Translations under genes and position numbers: made by a program | Shown: in pieces, positions 1 through 9,137 of the stretch | Position numbering within the stretch: position 1 is the stretch's first letter | How the letters are laid out: each line of letters begins with the position of its first letter | The notes under the pieces: generated by a model | What the model was told of the DNA's origin: nothing | Databases searched by the model: none | Seen by the model: the letters and a program-made list of their open reading frames with translations, nothing else | NCBI RefSeq assembly: GCF_003966915.1 | Contig: NZ_AP018150.1 | Coordinates: 2,170,001-2,234,000 of the forward strand | Direction of reading: 5' to 3' | DNA from: Mycoavidus cysteinexigens | GTDB taxonomy: Bacteria; Pseudomonadota; Gammaproteobacteria; Burkholderiales; Burkholderiaceae | DNA length: 64,000 nt

Positions 1-1
1 A

Positions 2-286
2 TTGGACGATTGGGGCCTACACCCACTCAACCAGGACCAACGCGCTGATCTATTAGAAATCATTGATGACCGGGTCTCCTCGCGCTCAACCCTGATTACC
101 AGTCAATTACCGATTGAGCATTGGCATGAATATTTGAACGATCCGACTCTCGCTGATGCCATCCTCGATCGCATTGTGCATCAGAGCCACAAGCTTAAGC
201 TCAAAGGCGAATCGTTGCGCAAACAGGAAGTTCGTTCCGAGTACGCGGCACCGTCACAACGATCAGACCTACAGCCTTCACTTTAG
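2..286 (+). pseudogene. istB: IS21-family IstB ATPase, C-terminal part (runs off the window start)
   Basis: The reading frame is already open at the window edge and encodes the C-terminal third of an IstB helper ATPase: the segment around DDWGLHPL, then the sensor region with [10 protein letters not shown] and the closing DAILDRIVH and LKGESLRK. In the family IstB is an AAA+ protein that assists the IstA transposase. The Walker A part would lie left of the window, so intactness cannot be judged. After ESLRK about 20 residues of low-complexity tail follow, which suggests that the natural stop codon has been lost. It is clearly different from the two istB copies further on. Family assignment is firm; intact versus broken is open. 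Confidence 0.75.
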
Positions 287-378
287 CCATGGCGCTTATC
301 GCATCCTCTTTAGGGCAAACGTTTCTGTGTGCCTAAATTTACTCTTATGGCTACTGCGTAACCTACTAGGATCAAAAA

Positions 379-717
379 ATGACAGTCAATAACACGGCTC
401 AACGTCAACGAACATATCGAGATCGCCACCTCCGTGAGGGTCTAGCCAAGCGGCTCAACATCATTATTGAGCCCGATTCAAAATGGACGCTCGAGCTATT
501 GGCTAAATGTTACGGTGTCACGCAACGAACCATCATTGAGAAACTACTGCTTCAGACTGAGATAGAGGTGATCAGAAGAATCAGGCGAGAGCAGGCAGAC
601 GACGGTATCGTAAAAAGTCGTGTGAGTGACTATTATGGCGGACGACTGCGCCTCAAATCAGAGCTTTTTACACTCTCGCTCAATTCGGAATCTCAACCTA
701 TTTCCGTTACTGCGTAA
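379..717 (+). CDS. small hypothetical protein with helix-turn-helix-like segment
   Basis: A 112-residue protein. The first half is basic (repeated Arg in QRQRTYRDRH), followed by RLNIIIEPDSKWTLELLAKC and YGVTQRTIIEKLLLQ, which reads like a strand followed by a helix-turn-helix or ribbon-helix-helix unit. Short proteins with the pattern 'ERQRAYR...LN...LA..YGVT.R..IE.LL' are common on phages and plasmids of Proteobacteria; their role is not established. It stands alone between transposase remnants. DNA binding is an inference from the motif only. Confidence 0.5.
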   Translation: MTVNNTAQRQRTYRDRHLREGLAKRLNIIIEPDSKWTLELLAKCYGVTQRTIIEKLLLQTEIEVIRRIRREQADDGIVKSRVSDYYGGRLRLKSELFTLSLNSESQPISVTA

Positions 718-798
718 CGCATTCTTGATACTAAAAAGCAAAGTATGAGGTCTGTGATTGAGCAAAAAAATAGAGAGTGTTCATTCGAATTTGATACT

Positions 799-884
799 CA
801 TCGTGACCGATTTATGTACAATCTAAACTCCTTCGCTTGCCCGAATTTATCGGTCACGATAATTCTGAAAGGACCGGTCACGAT
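799..884 (+). repeat. three copies of CGGTCACGAT, one inverted
   Basis: ATCGTGACCG near 800-809, CGGTCACGAT at 851-860 and again at 875-884. The first is the reverse complement of the others, so 799-860 forms an imperfect inverted repeat, with the third copy directly before the transposase remnant. This could be the terminal or regulatory repeat of an insertion element or an operator. No T-run follows. Confidence 0.45.
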
Positions 885-889
885 CGCTG

Positions 890-1532
890 AAATACGCACC
901 AGGCCAAGGGACGTGTTGAGCGGGCTAATCTGACATTGCAAGATCGGCTGGTCAAAGAACTTCGATTGCGTGGCATAAACACCATGGAAGCAGCCAATGC
1001 TTTTGTACCGCATTTTATTGCCGACTTTAATGCGCGCTTCGCTAAGCCGCCTAAAAGTGATTTCAATGCTCATCGGCCACTGCGCAAAGATGAAGATCTC
1101 GATAAGATTTTGACATGGCGTCAGTCGCGTTGTGTGACGCACTCGCTAACAGTGCAATATGATCGGGTGATTTACATACTTGAAGACACGGATGAGGCTC
1201 GCAAGCTCATCAATCGATATATTGAAGTGTACGAGTATCCTGATGGCCGTATTGAATTGCGGGCTAACGGCATTGCTTTTGCTTATCGACGCTATGACAA
1301 ACTGTCTGAAATTAATCAAGGAACGATTGTTGAACATAAGCGTTTAGACCATGTTTTACATGTGGCTAAATTGATGCAGGCTCAACGCGATGACCGAAGG
1401 CCTTCATATGCCCCTTCTAGGACTAACCGGGGTGCTGAGCCTCGTCAAACAAAGAGTAAGGAGGGAACGAAGCGGCCGCTCCAATTTACGGCTGATGATT
1501 TAAACGCAGCAATTATGCATAAAACTGTTTAA
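890..1532 (+). pseudogene. ISNCY-type transposase, C-terminal fragment
   Basis: Translation from the codon after a TGA near 887 gives QAKGRVERANLTLQDRLVKE and then FVPHFIADFNARFAKPP, the end of the integrase-like catalytic core and the start of the C-terminal domain typical of ISNCY (IS1202-like) transposases. QAKGRVERAN carries the final catalytic Glu of the DDE triad; the two Asp residues are missing because the 5' half is absent. About 213 codons remain of an expected 400-450. The C-terminus with basic RQTKSKEGTKR is intact. A start codon at 936 exists, but that product would lack the catalytic core, so this is a remnant. Confidence 0.75.
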
Positions 1533-1627
1533 TGCGATAGTCAAAAGTCGCTACATTCAACTTAATCTGCTCTAAACCCGTCCATTTTATACCCGTGTGC
1601 AGTGTAAATTGCGACATCTGAACTTTG

Positions 1628-2478
1628 GTGCGACCTGAAAAGTCGTTTGAATTTCTGTCTTACAGGAGAAATATAACCAGATAAGACCGATTGCTCCATC
1701 AATCGTTCCCTAGTCGGACATGCGGGGCTGGCAACGGTCCGGTGTGAAGCTCCGATGACAATGTAACCGCCGAGTAATCGGTAAGCCGAGCCGCGAGGCA
1801 AGGCCGAATCTGCTAGCACTAAAGCGGAGAGGGGCTAGGGATGTGCGAATACGATCAACACACGTGAATCTCTGTAATTGTCGTTAAAATGAACAGGCCA
1901 AAGGTGCTGGGCCTGAACCAAAATGGTACGCGGTTAGGTTTGGTCGCTCAAAGTTCGGCCAACATGGACAAACAACCGCCGGCAAAGAAGAGGGATCCGA
2001 CTCGCACTGAAATTCAAGCGGAACAGGATAAGCCCGTAACGCTGCCAGAAATGGTAGGCAAACCGCGAGGAATGCTGTTGGCGCTGCGGGTACAGGAAGG
2101 AGCAAAAAGCGAAGGCCGCCTTGTAATGAGGGGGATAAAGAGTGAAACATTCTCTTGCGCGAAAGCGAGCAGACTTGCTCTTGGTCAGAGTGGGCAAGAA
2201 ATCTTGGCAAACCGTTATACGCGGGAAAGCAGATGAGGCAGACCGTTTAGGTTTGTTGTGCGCTTGCGCGCCCAGGTGAATTAAGAAACCAGGTCAACTG
2301 GTTCGATTTTACCAGAAGGGCGAAATGGCTCCAGGCGTATATTGCTCAGGCAGCCAGTTTGTTAGACTGCCCGGTGCCTTAGCCAGCGCTGGACTCTTGG
2401 CTTGAGCCGTGTGCGAGGTGACTCGCCTGCACGGTTCTTAGGAGAGGGAGGGTTAGTAATAGCCCTTCCTTATCCGAC
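1628..2478 (+). mobile_element. group II intron lacking its reverse-transcriptase ORF
   Basis: The 5' boundary reads GTGCGACCTG at 1628, fitting the group II start consensus GTGYG. Near the 3' end, 2404-2437 forms a 34-nt domain V: GAGCCGTGTGCGAGG pairs with CTCGCCTGCACGGTTC around a GTGA tetraloop. A domain VI stem with an unpaired A follows, ending TATCCGAC at 2478. The stretch just before domain V (GGTGCCTTAGCC...GGCTTGAGCC) matches what normally follows the intron-encoded protein in bacterial introns. Only about 850 nt lie between the ends and no RT motif (YADD) can be read, so the protein is deleted. The open frame at 1889-2236 is probably intron RNA rather than a gene. It could still splice or move in trans. 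Confidence 0.7.
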
Positions 2479-2645
2479 CTTTGACACATAATTTTTAACT
2501 ATAAAACAGAAAAATAAATTGTTCTATGCTATAAAACGGCACGCCCTGAATCTATTGCTGCGTCGCAGCATGGCGAGTCGTTTTTTAAAGCACGCCTAAC
2601 ACGTTGCCACTCCCATAAGACAAGTGTGCCGACCGAATCACCCGC

Positions 2646-3614
2646 TTAATGCGTTTGCTTAAGCAGCGTGGTGACGTCCTCATCACTCAATCCGGTCACT
2701 TTCCCAATAAAAGCCTTGTCCATACCCATTGCGCTCAAATTCTGAGCAATCGTACGCGCTTCTTCTTGACGGCCTTGTTGCATGCCCTGTTGCATGCCTT
2801 CTTGACGGCCTTGCTCTAGACCCTGTTGCCGACCTCTTTGCTCTAATTGTTCCGCAAAAGTCATAATCATCTCCTTTCTTTCCGGTAATCCTTTCTTAAG
2901 AAGCTGAATGAACGCCTCAACCGGCTGATTCTCATCTCCTTGATTCACCGCATAGTTTAGCACCGATAACAAATAAGTTTCCGTCGTTTGATCCAGCACC
3001 TGCTTCAATATACCACTCTCTAACAATTGTCGAAATGTCGACAACAAATCTTTCACCCACGCTTGCTTCAGCAATAATTCCATCAAGGCCGCTGTGCCAT
3101 GGTGTTGTATCGTTTCTTCGTTAAGCACCGTCAGATCAATCAATCTGAACGGCTTAAACACTAGTTCACGCGCGAGTTCCGCATCTTCAAATTCGTCATA
3201 AATATCCGTCGAATGCGGAAACGGTGAGGGTCTGCCGTGATAGACACAAATGGGTAAAATCAGCGGCAGCTTATTATGGCCTGCCTTGAGATGGTCTTCC
3301 ATGGCGCTTAAAGTATATTGCAAGAAACGGAACGCAATATGTTCAGGAGCCGTTGAAAAATGTTCCGCCAGAAAGATGAGAGGAATGTATCCTGTTTTTC
3401 CATCAATTTGGCAAGAAAACACCAGATCACTATGTGTCGCTTGGAGCGCAGGACTCAGATAGCTCTTGTCCAGGGTCGTCAGACTTTTCCAGTCGATCCG
3501 CTTATACAGCCCAGCCGGCAAATGCGCTTTGAAAAAATCCAGGGCAACCTGGCGTTCTTTCAGCGATTGTTTAAACAGTTTATCGAAGGGTTGGTGAATC
3601 AGTGTCATAGTCAA
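2646..3614 (-). CDS. Rpn-family recombination-promoting nuclease / putative transposase
   Basis: A 322-residue protein of the Rpn (YhgA-like, transposase_31) family, which are PD-(D/E)XK endonucleases linked to RecA-independent recombination in E. coli. Visible signatures: start MTLIHQPFDKLFKQSL, then ATHSDLVF (active-site Asp) and IPLIFLAEH (acidic residue at the end of the strand), followed by LPLILPICVYHG, the usual core strand. The C-terminus has the family's Gln/Gly/Glu-rich degenerate tract (EQGRQEGMQQGMQQGRQEE) before a helical end with LSDEDVTTLL. Two in-frame ATGs lie at the start. It sits 39 bp downstream of the HU gene on the same strand, so the two may be co-transcribed. Length is normal for the family. 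Confidence 0.85.
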   Translation of the reverse strand: MTMTLIHQPFDKLFKQSLKERQVALDFFKAHLPAGLYKRIDWKSLTTLDKSYLSPALQATHSDLVFSCQIDGKTGYIPLIFLAEHFSTAPEHIAFRFLQYTLSAMEDHLKAGHNKLPLILPICVYHGRPSPFPHSTDIYDEFEDAELARELVFKPFRLIDLTVLNEETIQHHGTAALMELLLKQAWVKDLLSTFRQLLESGILKQVLDQTTETYLLSVLNYAVNQGDENQPVEAFIQLLKKGLPERKEMIMTFAEQLEQRGRQQGLEQGRQEGMQQGMQQGRQEEARTIAQNLSAMGMDKAFIGKVTGLSDEDVTTLLKQTH

Positions 3615-3653
3615 ATACTGATAGGCGTCAATAGCCTATTTTAGAGATGCTGC

Positions 3654-3932
3654 TTACTGTCCTGCCACGCTTTCTTTAAGCGCTTGACCTGCTGAAAACG
3701 CCGGGACCTTCTTGGCCTTAATCTGAATGGCTTTTCCAGTCTGTGGATTACGCCCTGTACGCGCTGAACGTTGATTCACTTTGAAGGTTCCAAAACCGAC
3801 CAACTGGACCGGCTCCCCTTTTTTCAAGGCCTTCGCTATTTGATTGAGTACGCTTTCCAGGGCAGCCTTGGCTTGCGTTTTCGACAATTCGCATTCTTCT
3901 GCAATCGCTTCAAATAATTCTTGTTTATTCAT
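3654..3932 (-). CDS. hup: HU family DNA-binding protein
   Basis: A 92-residue HU/IHF-type nucleoid protein. It has the full fold: the N-terminal helices beginning [13 protein letters not shown], the saddle strand [11 protein letters not shown], the DNA-intercalating arm [15 protein letters not shown] with its conserved Pro, and the closing helix [15 protein letters not shown] dimers bend DNA and assist recombination and transposition. It is probably an accessory copy rather than the only chromosomal HU gene, given its setting between an Rpn nuclease gene and NACHT genes; hupA or hupB cannot be distinguished. A ribosome-binding site in the ~20 bases before the start is weak (GAGGATATAGATAA). 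Confidence 0.92.
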   Translation of the reverse strand: MNKQELFEAIAEECELSKTQAKAALESVLNQIAKALKKGEPVQLVGFGTFKVNQRSARTGRNPQTGKAIQIKAKKVPAFSAGQALKESVAGQ

Positions 3933-4064
3933 TTATCTATATCCTCGTTATGCAATTATAAGACATTATATTTAGCTGCTACACAGGTAAATTATTTGGA
4001 GTCCGCCTTATGTTAAGTTGATTACCTGTAGATGCAAGGAAACCCCTACATCGGGTTAATCGTT

Positions 4065-7000
4065 TTACTCTTCCATTAGAAATATTTCTTTTTCAGGTAA
4101 CACGGCAATACCTGATTCCGCTTGGATCACCCTCAATACTCTAATTATCCTTGCAGTTTGTTCCGATGTAAGTTCAATTGGTTTCCCCAAACCTGCCGAC
4201 GTATAAAAATGAAGTTTATTGTCTTGAATATAAAGCGATACATTCTGTTTACAGCTGTGCGGAAATAGGACTAGATTGTAGATTGCCTTTATTTGATTTG
4301 GCGCTAAGTTTGGTAGCATAGTGAAAAGCTGTTCGAGATGTGAACATAATGCGATAACTGCATTAACCCTGAGATCCTTATTGTCATCATTTAAAGCCAT
4401 GATAAAGGCTGAGACAGCGGCATCTGCAAGTATTTTCTGCCTGCTTAATGCTTGGGCTGCCGCAAACCTAACAATTCTATGTTGTTCCTTAAAAGCTAAA
4501 ATCAAGGATGAGACCGTATCATTGGACAGTATTTTCTGTTTGCCTAATGCTTCGATAGCCCAAAGCTTAACAGACATCTCTTCATCCTGTAGAGCTAAAA
4601 TTAAAAAAGGTATAGCATCTTCGGACAGTATTTTCTGCTCGCTTAATGCTGTGGCTGCCTCATGCCTAACATCTTTATCATCATCCTGTAGGGCAGTGAT
4701 CAAGGCCTTGATAGCAGCATCCGGAAGCATTTTCTGTTTGCCTAATGCCTCGGCTACCGCACTCCTGACATCCTTATCACTATCTTGTAGAGCCGTAATC
4801 AAAGCCGAGATAACAGCATCTGAAAGTATTTCCTGTTTGCCTATTACCTTGGCCGCGGTAGACTTAACATAGCTCTCCTCGTTCTTTAAAGCCATGAGCA
4901 AGGCGGAAATAGTGGCATCTGAAAGCATTTTCTGTTTGCCTAATGCATAGATTGCCGCAGACCTAAAATATTTACTTCCATTTTGTAAAGCTGCGATCAA
5001 GGAAGTGACGACCACATCCGAAAGCATTTTTTGTTCGCTTAATGCATTGATTACTGCATACCTAACATCCTCCACTTCGTCTTGTAAAGACATGGTCAAG
5101 GATAAGACGACAGTATCTGAAAGCATTTCCCGTTTGCCTAATATCCTGGCTGTCGCATACCTAATATATTTATTTTCATGTTGTAACGCCACGATCAACA
5201 ATTCGTCGGATAATGTTTTCTGATCGGCTAATGCCATGGCCGCATCAGACCTAACATCATCATCTTTATCATTTAAAGCCGCAAATAAGAACGAGACAGT
5301 GCTATCTGAAAGCATTTTTTGTGTGCCTAGTGCATTCACTGCCGCAGACCTGACAAGCCAATCTTCGTCCTGTAAAGCTGCAACCAAAGCTGAGACGACA
5401 GCATCTGAAAGCATTTTTTGTGTGCCTAATGCATCGGCTGCGGCTCTCCTAACATACTCATATTCATCCTGTAAAGCCGCGGTTAGGGATAGGATCGTAA
5501 GATCGGAAAGCGTTTGCTGTCGGCCTAACGCCCAAGCCGCCACAGCTCTAACAACCTTATCTTGATGTTGTAAAGCCGTGATCAAGGCCGAAACAGCGGT
5601 GTCTGAAAGCATTTTTTGTGCGCCTAATGCATTGGTCGCTGCTTCCCTGACGTCCTTATATTCATCTTGTAAAGCCGTGATCAAGGCCAAGATAGCGGCA
5701 ACCGAAAGTATCTTCTGTTTACCTAATGCCTTGGCTACCGCACTCCTGACATTCTTATGATCATCCTGTAAAGCCGTGATCAAGGACGAGGCAGCACTAT
5801 CTGAAAGCATTTTTTGTGCGCCTAATGCATTCACTGCGGCAGACCTGACAAGCCAATCTTCGTCCTGTAAGGCTGCAACCAAAGCCGAGATGGCTGGAGC
5901 AAACAAAACCGAGCGGTTTTCAAGAAAAGCAATTATTCTATTTTTCTTTACCTCAGGCTGATTGAGGCACGTAAGCAATAGATGTTCCGGAAAAGCACTT
6001 TGGCTGCCTAAGTTACTGGAGAAGCTATTGCTTTCCGTATTTTTAATCTCGAAATGCAACCATTGCATTAATTCTGTTTCCAACTTCTTGACAATCAGTT
6101 CTTCCAATTGGGAACGGGCTTCGTTCAAACACCCCATCATTACCTGCTGATGGCGGATACCAATCAAATCGCGCGGCGCTGTCTCTAACAGCGTAAAGAA
6201 ACGCTCTGACGAAGCGCCCTTTAGTAAGCCGGCGATCATCCACCAAACAATCTCATACCGCGGATTATATTTATTTGTGGCAATAAAGGCTTGCAGTTCG
6301 CCCTGGGAAGGGCTTGGACTTAAACCCTTATCCAACATTTTCACAGAAGTACATTCGCTACGGACTTTGATATCAGTTTGCAGATGCCTTACCAAAAACT
6401 TCGCCGCAAAAAACTCTTGAAACGTTAAGTGCAGGAAATGATAGTAACGCTCAGATTCAGGTCGTTCAGTATCGGCTGAATGTAAATATGAAGTCTTTTT
6501 CAGATTCGTCGTGAAATCCAAGGGTAATTTTCGCTCTATCTGAGATCCGATATTCAATTCTTTCCGACGCTGACTCAGCTCTTCGCGACTGAATTCTATT
6601 TTTTCCGCCTCTAACCCTTTAAACGCCAGATACCCTAGGTAATCGATTTCGGCCATCATCAGTTCTTCCAGGTCTTCTTCTGATAAGCCTTCAATTACAT
6701 TGGCCCTTAATACTTTCCCTCCCTCCTCTTTCTCTAATCGCACGCTGTCTTTGCGCCATAATTTGTCTACCATCGCTTCATACAGCATGGACATGGTGAT
6801 CGCTTGATTCTTTGGCAGCTTATCCCAGCTATAACACAGTGCATCCAGTTGGATCGGAATATTCACCAGGCTTTGAATCAATGGCGTACGATGGATAAAT
6901 TGCTGAAGCGCCTCCTGGTTCGATTCAGGCGTAAATTTTTGAATATAAGTCTGAACATTCTCAGGGCTAAACCCGATCGTTTCCAACTCTAAATCCAACT

Positions 7001-8213
7001 CATTGCACTGAGATGCGTTCACCCCTGCAGGACGGGACGTGATTAATACGTGAGCCTGGTTAAGGAGGTGATTTAAAAAATGATTTAAACGATGACGCTC
7101 ATCGAACATTTCAGTCACTTCATCCAAACCATCCAGGATAAATAAAGTCTTGCCTTGATATTCGAGAAAGGTTTTTCCTAGGGCTTGTGCTTTGACGCGG
7201 CCTTGATCTGCAAAATAACGCTGACACAGCAAATCTTCCAGATGTTGAGGTGAATGTGTTTTGAGTTGCCGTAACGGCATCCACAATACGCTATCAAAGC
7301 GATCCTGCCACAGCCCATTATGATGATATTCATAAACCAATTTTTTGCATAAGGTAGTTTTACCTATCCCCGCTCGCCCCTGAATTAAAATCCGTTTCGG
7401 TATCCCTTCTGAACCATCCAGTAATCGCTGTTTTTCAAAGAGTTGATCTAAGGGGATCAACTTATTCGGATTGGTCGCCTCAAGTCTTTCACTGCTGGGC
7501 AGGCGCTCAAAAGCTGCCGCTTGCTTTTTCAGTTCAGCCTGGTCTTTTTCCTTTTGCGCCTGACTTTCTACGATAGCCAGATTGATATAGCAATCGTCAA
7601 GCGAAACCGTCTGCCCTGAGACGCGCTGAATCGATAGATTAGATGTTTTATCGTAATACCAATGAAACGCATGGCGCAGATTGGCTAACGAGGCTGCATG
7701 AGGCTGTCTAGCCTCTAAATTCGGTGAATAGTACACGTTGACCGTGTTATTTTTGCCATGAACTGGCGCATTAATCGTCCCTTGACAGTTTTGTACAACA
7801 ATCGTTCCTTCAGTACCCGCTTGAATAGGAAAAGGCAGAGAGTAGGATGAAAAACTAGGCCGATGCGCTGCAGAAGCTGAATTGCTTTCTGGTACCGAAG
7901 GTTGCTGTAATGAGGAGGCGTCGGACGCGTTCTCTCGTGCTAGAAAAGCGGCGTATTCAGCGCTTATTTGAGCAAGCGCCATTTCTCTTGAATAGCTAGG
8001 ATTTTTTGCGAGTTCCGCTTTCGCCAGTTTTATCGCGGCTTTATAGGATTCTTCAGCATTGGCCCGATCCCCTGTGGCACTATGCGCCTGGGCCGCCGCC
8101 ACATGATTTTGTGGTGTTATTACCGGTGCTGGCAGAGCCGTTCTAAAATTTTGCCCCCAACCTGATATATTCAAAATATTTTCCCCTGTCCATTCAAATT
8201 TTTTATCGTTCAA
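4065..8213 (-). CDS. NACHT-HEAT receptor protein (NLR-like), 1382 aa
   Basis: A STAND/NLR-type NTPase. Residues ~40-95 are TPR-like. At ~135-163 lies the Gly/Asn motif IVVQNCQGTINAPVHGKNN followed by TVNVYYSP. NACHT begins near 250: Walker A GRAGIGKTT (~278), Walker B TLFILDGLDEV (~354), and the C-terminal YHFLHLTFQEFFAAKFL. From ~769 to ~1294 there are 16 HEAT-like repeats of 33 residues (pattern ALITALQD..KDVR.AA..ALG.QKMLSD), then a ~80-residue cap shared with the plus-strand paralogue at 36340. There is no ATG: the first usable codon is TTG at 8213 with a poor ribosome-binding site, and the frame stays open upstream to a TAG near 8131+200 (8331-8333), so the true start is uncertain. Role (inference): ligand-sensing oligomerising receptor. 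Confidence 0.85.
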   Translation of the reverse strand: MNDKKFEWTGENILNISGWGQNFRTALPAPVITPQNHVAAAQAHSATGDRANAEESYKAAIKLAKAELAKNPSYSREMALAQISAEYAAFLARENASDASSLQQPSVPESNSASAAHRPSFSSYSLPFPIQAGTEGTIVVQNCQGTINAPVHGKNNTVNVYYSPNLEARQPHAASLANLRHAFHWYYDKTSNLSIQRVSGQTVSLDDCYINLAIVESQAQKEKDQAELKKQAAAFERLPSSERLEATNPNKLIPLDQLFEKQRLLDGSEGIPKRILIQGRAGIGKTTLCKKLVYEYHHNGLWQDRFDSVLWMPLRQLKTHSPQHLEDLLCQRYFADQGRVKAQALGKTFLEYQGKTLFILDGLDEVTEMFDERHRLNHFLNHLLNQAHVLITSRPAGVNASQCNELDLELETIGFSPENVQTYIQKFTPESNQEALQQFIHRTPLIQSLVNIPIQLDALCYSWDKLPKNQAITMSMLYEAMVDKLWRKDSVRLEKEEGGKVLRANVIEGLSEEDLEELMMAEIDYLGYLAFKGLEAEKIEFSREELSQRRKELNIGSQIERKLPLDFTTNLKKTSYLHSADTERPESERYYHFLHLTFQEFFAAKFLVRHLQTDIKVRSECTSVKMLDKGLSPSPSQGELQAFIATNKYNPRYEIVWWMIAGLLKGASSERFFTLLETAPRDLIGIRHQQVMMGCLNEARSQLEELIVKKLETELMQWLHFEIKNTESNSFSSNLGSQSAFPEHLLLTCLNQPEVKKNRIIAFLENRSVLFAPAISALVAALQDEDWLVRSAAVNALGAQKMLSDSAASSLITALQDDHKNVRSAVAKALGKQKILSVAAILALITALQDEYKDVREAATNALGAQKMLSDTAVSALITALQHQDKVVRAVAAWALGRQQTLSDLTILSLTAALQDEYEYVRRAAADALGTQKMLSDAVVSALVAALQDEDWLVRSAAVNALGTQKMLSDSTVSFLFAALNDKDDDVRSDAAMALADQKTLSDELLIVALQHENKYIRYATARILGKREMLSDTVVLSLTMSLQDEVEDVRYAVINALSEQKMLSDVVVTSLIAALQNGSKYFRSAAIYALGKQKMLSDATISALLMALKNEESYVKSTAAKVIGKQEILSDAVISALITALQDSDKDVRSAVAEALGKQKMLPDAAIKALITALQDDDKDVRHEAATALSEQKILSEDAIPFLILALQDEEMSVKLWAIEALGKQKILSNDTVSSLILAFKEQHRIVRFAAAQALSRQKILADAAVSAFIMALNDDNKDLRVNAVIALCSHLEQLFTMLPNLAPNQIKAIYNLVLFPHSCKQNVSLYIQDNKLHFYTSAGLGKPIELTSEQTARIIRVLRVIQAESGIAVLPEKEIFLMEE

Positions 8214-8377
8214 GAAGCAGCTTCTAAAAAGCGTCTCTAGAAGGCGAAAAGATATTCTCTTCTTTTGGCCTAATCTAAAGGCAACCGTTTTCCATTTCTC
8301 GTTCTGGCGTGTTGCAGTGCGTTTTTTTCTCTAACCTTTTCTAAGGCCTGGCTTCAATCAACGCGGATAACTCTCTC

Positions 8378-8397
8378 GGCGCGATTTTAGCAGAGCA
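8378..8397 (-). promoter_or_regulatory. putative extended -10 promoter shared by three NACHT genes (copy 1)
   Basis: Read on the minus strand this is TGCTCTGCTAAAATCGCGC. TGCTAAAAT fits an extended -10 (TGN-TAAAAT). The same block precedes the NACHT genes starting at 13499 and 36340. Here it lies ~170 bp before the TTG start, farther than the ~73 bp in the other two, which supports loss or rearrangement of the original 5' end of this gene. Confidence 0.4.
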
Positions 8398-8639
8398 TCT
8401 TGAGCGGATCTTAAGCGTGACCACCTTCCCTCAACCGCGACCGATTTCCGAGCCTGCTCCCTGCCAAAATCCCTCTTTTTTCCGCGGTTCAAGTCTGATA
8501 ATTGGGCTTACGTACGGTGGATAAGGGGACGCCCCAAAAAATGCTGGAGGGACAGTGAAGCACCGCTCGCCGTTTTTTGACTCCGAATGAGACCGATCTG
8601 GAGTATTCGAATCCGTCAAAAAATCGCGCCCCTTGTTTG

Positions 8640-8939
8640 ATAATTGGTGAGGTGGTGACTGATGTTGCCCCCTTACTAGGTCGAAGTAATCCTGAAATCT
8701 CTTGTGAAGTTTTACTTCAGCCCATTGAATGGCAAGCTTTATATTGCCGTGCTCACAATACCAAGCATCCTCCTAGCGATCCTCCTACTTTGAATCAGGC
8801 CATTCTGTGGATCGCTAAACTCGGCGGATACCTAGCGCGCAAGCATGATCTCCCGCCCGGCCCTACTGTATTGTGGCGTGGGTTCATGGCTTTGCATGAG
8901 GCTACCAAAATGTTTCAAATCATGCACCAGTGTGACTAA
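8640..8939 (+). pseudogene. IS4-family (Tn5-like) transposase, C-terminal fragment
   Basis: The frame encodes the Tn5/IS50-like C-terminal dimerisation region: EWQALYCRAHNTKHPPSDPP, then TLNQAILWIAKLGGYLARKH and TVLWRGFMALHEATKMFQIM. In IS4-family transposases 'PPTL..A..WIA.LGG.L.RK.D..PG...LWRG...L' closes the protein. All catalytic residues are missing and the homology begins abruptly around 8640. No terminal inverted repeats are recognisable. A dead remnant between two NACHT genes. Confidence 0.75.
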
Positions 8940-9137
8940 AATTTGTGGGTAATCCTGAGCTATTAATAGGGGTAATGACCACCAAGAAGCGAAAAGTACC
9001 ATATGCACTCAAGCGCCTTTATTTATAAGGCTTTCTAAAGTCAAATTTAGTATCCGAATTCATCTCTGAGCTTTCTTAAAAAATGGCATCTTGACAGAAA
9101 GTGTCAGTTAAAAGGGGCACATCAAAGGGGCTTTGCG

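Noticed and set aside
1889-2236. 115-codon open frame inside the group II intron
   Set aside because: No reverse-transcriptase, maturase or HNH motif; position and flanking domains fit intron RNA.
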